The position numbers were made by a program, and so were the translations under genes. 64,000 nt of DNA from positions 216,598,843 to 216,662,842 of the forward strand of contig NC_090989.1 of NCBI RefSeq assembly GCF_041146395.1, written 5' to 3'. A model generated the notes under the pieces. It made no database searches, had not been told where the DNA came from, and saw only the letters and a list, made by a program, of their open reading frames with translations. The DNA is from Eulemur rufifrons (lineage: Eukaryota > Chordata > Mammalia > Primates > Lemuridae). Shown one piece after another: positions 12,501 through 22,135 of this stretch. The first letter of the stretch is position 1, and each line of letters opens with the position of its first letter.

Positions 12501-15500
12501 CTGAATAACGTTTAAAAGGTCTGATCTTGGCCAATCCCAAAACCAGTACTCAGCTGAGACGGAACCTGTTATCAAAGGGTTTAAATGAAAAAAAAACCGG
12601 CCCATCCTGGAATCAGACTTACAATCATTGATTATAGTTGATCCTCATTATTTGTGGCAGTTATGGTCTATAAAGTCACTGCAAACACTTAATTAGTGAA
12701 TACTGAACTATTGTGCCAAGGGAAAATACACAGTTAGGTTCCTGCAAGCATCTGGTCACAATATTTTCATCAACTGATCAATATATCACATTGCTTTATC
12801 TGTGTTTCTGTTTAAAGACACCTTATTTAGTGTATGTTGTTGCTTTATCAACATTGAACTCATGGCCAACAGCACTGTAACTCGTGCCTAAACAAAGCTT
12901 ATCTAACACCCATATTTTCTCCACAAGACACATCGCAGCCTTCTTGTACTTAGGAACACTAGACAGCATTTCAGCACTATGCTTAAGGGCCAATTTAAAC
13001 AGCAAAATTACCAAAAAAAAAAACATGCAAATAAGAAAAATATGGCACTAAATAGACTATGAAAAGGACACTTGTTTATAGTATGAACCAAGAAGACAGG
13101 GCCTCGCCTTGTTTGACCTCAGGTAGCAAAGTGCACATTGTGCAACTCAAATTTTTCCCCACCCTGCACATATCCACAAGTGACCAAAAAGAGCCTGGTA
13201 TTGATTTGGGGTTACAAATACAAGTGAGCAGGCAAATTTACAAATATGGAATCTGCAAATAATGAGAATGGACTGCATATATTAATAAATTATAAATCAT
13301 TGATTATATCTAATGAAAATACGCTTTCTTCCAAAAGCCAATTTGATTATTACCATCATGTATTGTTTAAAGGTGGGGGATTCTTTCTGAGAAATGCATC
13401 TTTAGATGATTTCATAGTTGTGCAAACATCATAGAGTGCACTTACACAAACCTAGATGGTATAGCCTACAACATGCCTAGGCTATGTGGTGTAGCCTACT
13501 GCTCCTAGGCTACAAACCTGTACAGCGTGTCAGTGTACTGAATACTGTAGGCAGTTGTAACAATGGTAAGTATTTGTATATCTAAACCTATCTAAACATT
13601 GAAAAGGTACAGTAAAAATATGGCATTATAATCTTAGGGGACCATCATCGTATATATAGTCTGTTGTTACGTGGTGCGTGACTGTCTTTGTGTAGGCTTT
13701 TTTCTCTCATTTAAAACATTTACCTGTCATTTTTTCCATCTGTTTGCTCGTTTTCCTCATGACATTCGTTTTTTATCCTGTAAGGTACGATGAAGAGAGA
13801 TCTTATAAGAGAAGTGTGAGGTAAAATCTCCTGACCTACAGTTCACGCTGGACCCTCTGTGTGTGTACACCATTGTTTTACTCGTGGGTGACCTCAACAT
13901 GCTACCAGAGCAAGAGGTCATTGTGTCCGTCCCGTGTATACCATTCCTGGTCTTTGTCCTGTGTGTAAAGCTGTTGAGGTCAACCCAATTTGCAACTGAA
14001 ACCTACTAAACCAGACACAGCCCTGACTTGGCCCAGGCTGCAAGCTGACTTTAATTGTCCCCAACAGACTGACATGGATGTTTTCAGCTTTCTTCCCGCC
14101 AGCATGTTTCTGATCCCCTTGCAACTTGTATATCTGCCTCTCATGAAGGAATTTGCAAAATAAACGCACATAAACACTCAATGGGAGGAAATGACACCAT
14201 ATTTAATTGGAGGAGTGTGTCTCAGTGCTCCAGAGGACAGTTTTTAAAAGCGTATACGCACCACTTATGTTTGGCTCTGCTTTGCTGAGTGACTCTCTCA
14301 TGCTCTGCTTGCTTCTTTTTTGTTTTCTTTTCTACCATGATAATTTTTGCTCAAACAGACTGGATGAAGAACTGAGGGAAGCATCAGAATCAGCTAAGTA
14401 AGACTTGGTTTTCATTTAGCAGCTGGCATGATGTTAGCTTGCATTTCAGGAATGAACTGGGAGAATCTGCATGCCTGGTGTTTTGTGCTTGCATCCTGGT
14501 AATAATGCTGCATTGTAAAAACTCCCTTTCTTCTGTGATAAATGCAATCTCTGTTATTCTGACCACAATCTGTTTTTCCCCATGATCTTGGTTACTTGAG
14601 GAATGCATTTATGACTGTTGTTTAATTTTTTTAAACGTACGTGCAATTCTAGACACCACAACAAAAGAGCACATCACAGGCACGTATAGAGTAACATCCA
14701 GATGATCATTAGATATATTGAGGCAACAGAACCTCGCTAGTTCATACTAACGGGGAAAAATGATACCAGTTCGAAATTTGGAAGATTTTTATAGCATCAA
14801 TTTCATGGCTTTCCAAAATTTAAAACAACAATAAACACCTTATTAGTGACTTGGACATTACTGCCTAACTAACAGCCTCTGAGCTATTTTGATGAATAAG
14901 GAAAAAGTCATTGCTCCATATTGTTAAAGTATGGTTTTCAAAAAGGCAAAATTATAACTCCCATGCAAATCTAAAGTGAACATATACCAGTGATTTTATT
15001 CAACTAATATTAACGAGGGAACCAGTAAGGTGTTAAAACCAGTTCAAAGATCATTTGAGAAGCTAGATATCTATAGGCAATTTATGAAAGAATGTTTGGA
15101 TAAGTTTGTTAAGTTAGATGCAAAAATGGTTAACATCCAACAGGGCAATAAACTGAGATATCAGGGTTGACTTTTCCACTGGATGGAAATTATTTGCATG
15201 TTTGCTAGACAAAAATCTATAAGTTAACCTCTGCCCCTACAGAGTTGTAAAATAGCCCAACCGATAGAAAGCCAGCCTAACTGCTCTGAAAGAATATCCA
15301 GTCATTTCCTTTTCTTGTTTCCGGGTTACAAAGAAATTTTCTGACACTATATGTTAAATGTAAACAAGTACTATTTGGAAAGTTTGCTGTATTAAGTACA
15401 TTGAGCTTCTTCTCCATTTTAAATGTTGCTTATGCTGTTAATTTTTATAACCAGCTCTCATTATTAGTAGATATTGCAAAAGCAGAAAGCCTGGATGATG

Positions 15501-18500
15501 TCCAAACAGCTACAAATTCTGAATAAACAAGATTTAAATAGTGAACATTTTCTGCATAGTTGTAGATGCCAATTTCTCATTAAAACACTCCATTTAGATA
15601 TTTTTCCTACAATGTATTTTTATTGCAGGTAACCTACAGAATTATTCTCTTATAGTATGGATCTTTTGTGTTAAAAATTAAAGGAATGGTGTTTGCTTTA
15701 GAAAGTTTAGCATTAGCATAGTTTACTATTATACTATTCCTATCTTCTAATTTTCTTTCAAGATAACGGATGTCTATTTAGAATAACAAAACTCAAAATA
15801 ACAATTTTTTATTCTAACTTGATCTTCTTAGTCTCTAACTCAACTGTAACAAATAAGAAGTTGTGGAAGTAAGGAAGATATTAGGAATCAAGGACCTGAG
15901 TATTGGTGTATTCTATCCCTTCAGCATTTATCTGCACTCAGTTCACTTTGTGTCATGAAATTCCCCACAGAGAGAAATCTCAATGAGTTTCTCCTTCAGA
16001 TTTTTTTTTTTTTAGGAATAATAATACATTTATGGAATTAGAGAATCCCATAAATGGCAGTAGAGAATTATCTATTTTCAAGATGACAGATGAGGGGAGG
16101 GAACATCAATAATTTTGCATCCAATCCCATCATAAAGTCATATTGTCATTTTTTAATAGTATCATGAAATCTTGCCTCCTTCAATAGAGTTTTTTTTCTC
16201 TCCATATTTATACTCTTCCTGTTAAGCTACCATAGTAACACAATTAGTATTTTTGGTTTATTTGTGTAGCTTTCTTTTCTTCTCTCACATCCATCATTTT
16301 GTTCTCTTCTTTCCTCCCATCTACCCTCCCCCAAGGTATCTAAATAGCTCAGATGGTCCTGAAAAGTCTTGATCTCCCACCTAAAGGAGGCACTATGCTC
16401 ATGCCCCATAGTAGATGCTCAATAAATTTATGCTGCATAAATTAATGAATGAGCATAAGAGTAAGTTCATTGCAGTTGAACAGTGGTTCTCAAACTTTAT
16501 CGTGTATCAGAGTGACCTGGAACACCTGTTAAAACACAATATCCTGGCCCCCAATCCCAGAGTTTCTGATTCAGCTGGTCTGAATCAGGGTGGGGCCTAA
16601 AAATCTGTATGTCTAACAAGTTCCCAGTGACTCTGACGCTGCTGGTCTCAGGACCACATTTTGAGAACCACCACCTGAAAGTGAAGGGTTGAATAAAAGT
16701 AATTAGGTTTGTCTTTGGAGTCTATGCTCTTGCTTTGGATACAGCAGGTGAGCCATTGGCCAGAAGAATCCTCCCCAGTCGGTCCTTCTTCCTTTGATGA
16801 AGTAGGTGACATCACATGTTGAGGAATTGAGATATATTTGCACATTGAAAATGTGTAAGGAGAACTAATTCTACTCTGTTGACCCCACAGATGATTGGAA
16901 TGCCTCAGAATCCTACCACCTTAGACCAGAAACATCTTTTCAACTACCCTTCAGCCTCCGAAATGGCCCCTAAATTCTAGGGCAGACTCTATATGATGAT
17001 TTTGAGTTCAGAAAACATGATCACTGCAGATCTGTGGTTAGAAGCCAGATATACCCAGGTTTCTTTTATTGTCAGCCATGCCTGACTTTCCATATGACTC
17101 CACGAGAAAGCTTCGGGCTCAGTCTCACCAAAGGCAAATATATATTTGGTCAGGGAACAAAACGTATCTGTCATTTTATTTTATTCCTACTAGTGTTTTT
17201 CAATATTCTCCCTCTCCCCTCATATACACACACCCCACCACTCAAACTGCACCCCGCCTCCAGTTGACTTCAGAAGGTGGTTTGCTCAGCCAGCCTTATC
17301 TTTTCTCTACAATCTTAGATCGCTACAGGAAAGAAAATACTTCTGAAGGATAAATCGTATACATAGAACCATTCTTATTTTGAAAATGAGGAAGAATCCA
17401 TCTGTTGCCTTTGGAGTGACAGTATTAAATGGTTTGCAAATTGCTGTTTTCTTTTGGAGGATTACTCGAAGTTAAAAAGCAGAAAAGCTTGGTTTGGAAG
17501 ATTGCCCTGTCTTGATTCCATTCCAGCTTTGCTAGGTTTTTCTAGCACACTGTCAACACTTACTTGACTGTCCTTGTTCACTAGAGTTGCCAAACAGTCT
17601 CCATAAAAATACTAGGCCACCAGAAAGGAGGGTGGGAGTGAGGGAAGGAAAAGCCACTGTCCTGCCTGGGGAGAGAGCCTTCTGCCATTTTCAGCAAAGT
17701 ACCCCTAATGTGCAAACAGATGAATTCGCTTATGAAATGATTCACATTACAAAGGCAATGCTTGCATTTAAAAAGGATCACAGAAGCCCTTTAAATAGTG
17801 TTTCTTTGCCAATAATAAAATATTTACTGGGGGGGGGGGGGAGTAAGAGTTGAAGCGTACCAAATATTAATGAGGAATTAATATAAAGCAAATTTAAAAT
17901 TTGCTAACAGAGGAATCACACCAGCACGGAATATCAAAAACAGCAAATATTACACAAAGAAGCATAAATGCTATCCAAAAACTTTTATTGCATTCTTTTA
18001 TACAGTTACATTTTTCTTTCTGGGCATATTCAGTTTACGTTGATGTTAGGATTCATTTGTATTACCCAAACACAGCTCGGCTGTACGGAGTGGTAAGTGC
18101 CCTGTCATTTTTCTGTAACAGCAACAGTAAGGAGAGCTGATACTGGCATTTTGTTCTTTAGGGTCTTGGAAAATCCTCATTCTTGTGCAAACTGAAAGTT
18201 AACTATGTTCATGTTTAAATAAAATCAAGCTGCTTGAGAGAGATTTTCCTTTGTGTATAAAGTATTTTATTATTATTTGAGGTACAAATAAAATTTTATA
18301 ATATTATGTTCTCTGAATAAAATAGATTGAAAAGTCAGGAAAAAAATGACAAAGGACAGAGGAGACTACTGGAGGTGTTTGAAGCTTTTAATCTTTCCTT
18401 TCTGTTTCTAAATCATGGGTAATCGCTGTATTTCACAACCGATGGGAAGGAATCATGTGTTCAGGTGTAGATTGGTTCAGTATTAGCAACAGGCCTACAT

Positions 18501-21500
18501 TAAACAGTTTCCAATGCCCCAAATCTGTTGTGCTTACAAAGTGATAACTAACAGTGGAGAAAATGTTGACGGCTTCCTGTTTTTTCCTTGCACTCAGAAC
18601 TAGCTGCCTTTACAATGATCCAGAAATGTCTTCTATGGAGAAGGAGTAAGAATTCACCATCAATAACAGCTATGTGGTTACTTGTAGTGTTGTATGGCTG
18701 GGCTCTAAAAGAAAAAAAAAAAATCACACTAAGGATTGGGTAAACCTCATTTAGATGTTCAGCTTTCATGTAAGAGAAATTTGCCAGCTTCGCACTGTTC
18801 CATTCATGATCGCCACTTAAATTTCTTAAGGACAATCTAAGAATTTGTATAACATTCCATTTTTTCAATCCAAAAATAAGGAGAAAATGAATATTAGGGA
18901 CAGATGTGAGAACATGTGGGCAAGAGGGATGCAACTCTCTTTTCCGAATTACATCATGCATTTTAATTAATGAAAGTTGGAATTTCTATTTGGATTTAAT
19001 ATTTTGGTGGATGGGGGAGAAAATGTCCTTGTTTTGCAAAGTTCGAGAGGCATGCGAGTCTGGATGGGACTGTAGGAATGACCCAGTTGGATGATTCCCA
19101 CCTTATGAGAAACAGAAATCTGACACGTAGTGAGTTCTCACCACACGCCAGACTCTGTTAAAAGCTTCACACGCAGTGTCTGATTTTAATCTTCAAAATA
19201 AATTTATGAGCTACATTTTACAGATGTGGAAAGAGAGGCATAGAGTGATGTTCTGAGCAGTCCAGTGTTTTACAGCTATGAGAATGGCCCAGATCTGGGA
19301 TTTGAACCTAGACAGTGCAATTCTGGAGCCAATGGTTTTTAAATCACAAAGAGGCAGTCTTAATGCTGGAATGGGTGTGCCACCCCTGCCCTAACTAAGG
19401 ACAAAACCTCTCAGCTGAGAGGACAGAGCTACTTAGTGACCACATCGGTTTCAGGGACGAACTGTGGTCACCAACATGCTCTTAGAGAGAACCTGGCCTT
19501 CCAACGAGGGGCTCCTAATTTGGTTTGAGTGATGGAGAACTTAACATTGTCCTCATTCCTAGGACTGAGGAAGGAGAGGCAAAGATCAAATTTAAATGTG
19601 TCTCTGTTTTGTGACAAAGGAGGCTCCTTTTCCTTGAAGTCGAAGAGAAGTTGGAAAATCAGAGTGCGATAACTCTGCAGTTGTCATGTTGACCCTAAAG
19701 CTTAAAGGAAGTTTAGGCACAAAAACTCCAGAGAAAGTCCCAACTGAAAATTGCACAAAAACTGAAGAGTGTAGAGGGAACTTTGAAATCACACAGCTGT
19801 TTTTCCGAAGGTCACTCTAGTTGCATCTCTTTGAAATCAAGAGAACAATTGGTTCAAGCAAATAGCCACAGGAAATTGTACAAAGCAAAAATATCCCAGT
19901 CCCCCAATCTATCACAGTACCTTTTTCAAATATTTCCTCCCTCAGCAAAACAGAGCCCCTTGAGCAGCTATCCGTGCCCATGGTTACCAAGCAGCGTGGA
20001 GGGCACCTCTGGAAGCCCAATTACTTGCTGGCGGAGTGCTGCTACATCTTGGGGCTTACCCACTCCTTTGCCTGCCTTATATGTTTTGCTCCTTATTCAT
20101 ACGTAGGGCTGTTTTTCTTGGGAAGAGGGCGAACATCGCTTCCTGTTTGGGTTCATTCCAGGGCTGGGCGTGGAGGAGGGAGGGATGCTGCAAACTGTGA
20201 ATGTAACTTCCTACTTGTCAGAAGAACATGTGCTTCTCCAGGCTTCCCTTCCTTCAGTCCTCTCTTTCCTAAGCCCTTACCAGGCACGTGGTCAAGGTGT
20301 GAAGAATGAGATCCAGGATGAGGGGCAGGAATAGCCAAGAATTTTTTTGGTTGACTTCCAGCCCTGGATTTCTGGCTCTCTTTAGTACTAGAATGAGGGG
20401 CTTCATTTACCTCCCCCTGGCTTCTGTCTGCTACAAGCCATCAGGGACACGGAAGAATTCTGTGTGGAAGCATTTTACACCTTCTGTAGCTGGTGTTGAA
20501 TGGACAAACTGCAAAATAAGCAAAGATTCTTGCAAGGGGCTCAGTTAGGCCAAGAATCAACTGAAATGTGTGCTGATACCGCAGTGGCCTCTTGTTTGCC
20601 TCAGACAGAGAAGGGAAGGTTATGCCCAGCTCCACCCTCTTCCTACATAAAATGCAAAATGCGAACGCTCATATTCATCATTAAGCAATATTGTCATACA
20701 CATTGTAAGGGACCTCATCTCATACATGTTAGAAGTGAAGTGGCCCATTGGAAAATTATCAGAAGGTTGCTCTGTCTCACTGCAACGCTAGCTATAGAAA
20801 ACTAAGCTCACCTGCCCAAAGATGAAGGATATTTAATTCTGATGAAAGATACATTTTTTTATTTTGAAAAGGATGTTATTTTTAAAAGTAGCCCTGGATG
20901 TTTGTCTTCTTCACTTTTAGGTTTGGATTTTATTTATTTATTCAAGTCCTAAAACTTACAACATGCCTTTTTCATATTTTTACATGTATTCTTAAAAGTA
21001 TAATGATGAAACGTGGTTCTATTTGGGGACACTTAAATTAGCAGTATTGTTAGGAGCTTCATTAACACCACAAGATTACTGTTGTCTCAAAAATGAATCT
21101 TCTGAATGGCTTCCTGTATTTACTTATGAAAAAATCGTTCACTTTTGACTATCTCTTGTTTATTCTATAAACTGGGCAAATAGGTCTCCATCATTCAGCG
21201 TTTTGGTTACCAAAAGCTGAAGGGCTGAATTAAACCCTAGATAGTTTACCCAAAAAAGTCAAATGAAGAATAAAGTGTTTTGTGATGGGCATCTTGGCAT
21301 AAGCGTTGGTTCAGATTTTTATCAGGAGCCCAGACGGTGCAACAAAGTGACCACGGACCTCAAACTTCACAAGCTGATTTCAAATATTCTGCCCCACAGT
21401 CACACTTTTTAGATAATGTGCCACAAATTTTGGTTTAGTAAACATTCTCTTGGTTTGTGAGAGAAACTGAGCCAACGCCATGAGAGAAAGAATAAAATTC

Positions 21501-22101
21501 CAGTCATAAAATCAAACTTAATACAGACTTCTGGGACTAACTACAGCCAGGAAGTACAATTTAGGAGCAAAAACAAGATTAAAAAATGATCCATCTTGTA
21601 AAGGTATGTAAGGAAAAAGATCTAGGGGTCACAGTGGATAAAAAGAGAACACCTCTAAAGTAAAATTCTGCAGGTAAGAAAACAAATCAGATGCTTGAGG
21701 GCATAAAAACAAGTTAATATTCATGATGAGTCGGCCTCCCCAAGAAGACAAGACTATTGCAAATAGAATAATTAAGCAAAGAGGCCGGGCGCGGTGGCTC
21801 ACGCCTGTAATCCTAGCACTCTGGGAGGCCGAGGTGGGCGGATCGTTTGAGCTCAGGAGTTCGAGACCAGCCTGAGCAAGAGTGAGACCCCACCTCTACT
21901 AAAAATAGAAAGAAATTATATGGACAGCTAAAAATATATATAGAAAAAATTAGCCGGGCATGGTGGCGCATTCCTGTAGTCCCAGCTACTCGGGAGGCTG
22001 AGACAGGAGGATCGCTTGAGCTCAGGAGTTTGAGGTTGCTGTGAGCTAGGCTGACGCCACGGCACTCACTCTAGCCTGGGCAACAGAGTGAGACTCTGTC
22101 T

Positions 22102-22135
<34 letters not shown>

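Larger units (their letters stand above)
10336..13784 (+). other. PRUNE2: PRUNE2 intron with MIR and Tigger elements
   Basis: Between exons 10237-10335 and 13785-13820. Contains two MIR fragments and two Tc1/mariner-class elements listed separately. From 10340 to 11300 and 12170 to 12630 I recognise nothing. Confidence 0.65.
14398..18597 (+). other. PRUNE2: PRUNE2 intron
   Basis: AT-rich and mostly unrecognised. It holds a MER5A element (16481-16671), a small L2-like tail (16410-16450, 'gtagatgctcaataaattta') and a run of 13 G (17829-17841). No exon with family homology was found between 14398 and 18597. Confidence 0.65.

Noticed and set aside
12823..13026. 67-residue minus-strand open frame as a small gene
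   Set aside because: It is the remnant transposase N-terminus of a Tigger element, with the start Met in an unrelated A-rich run.
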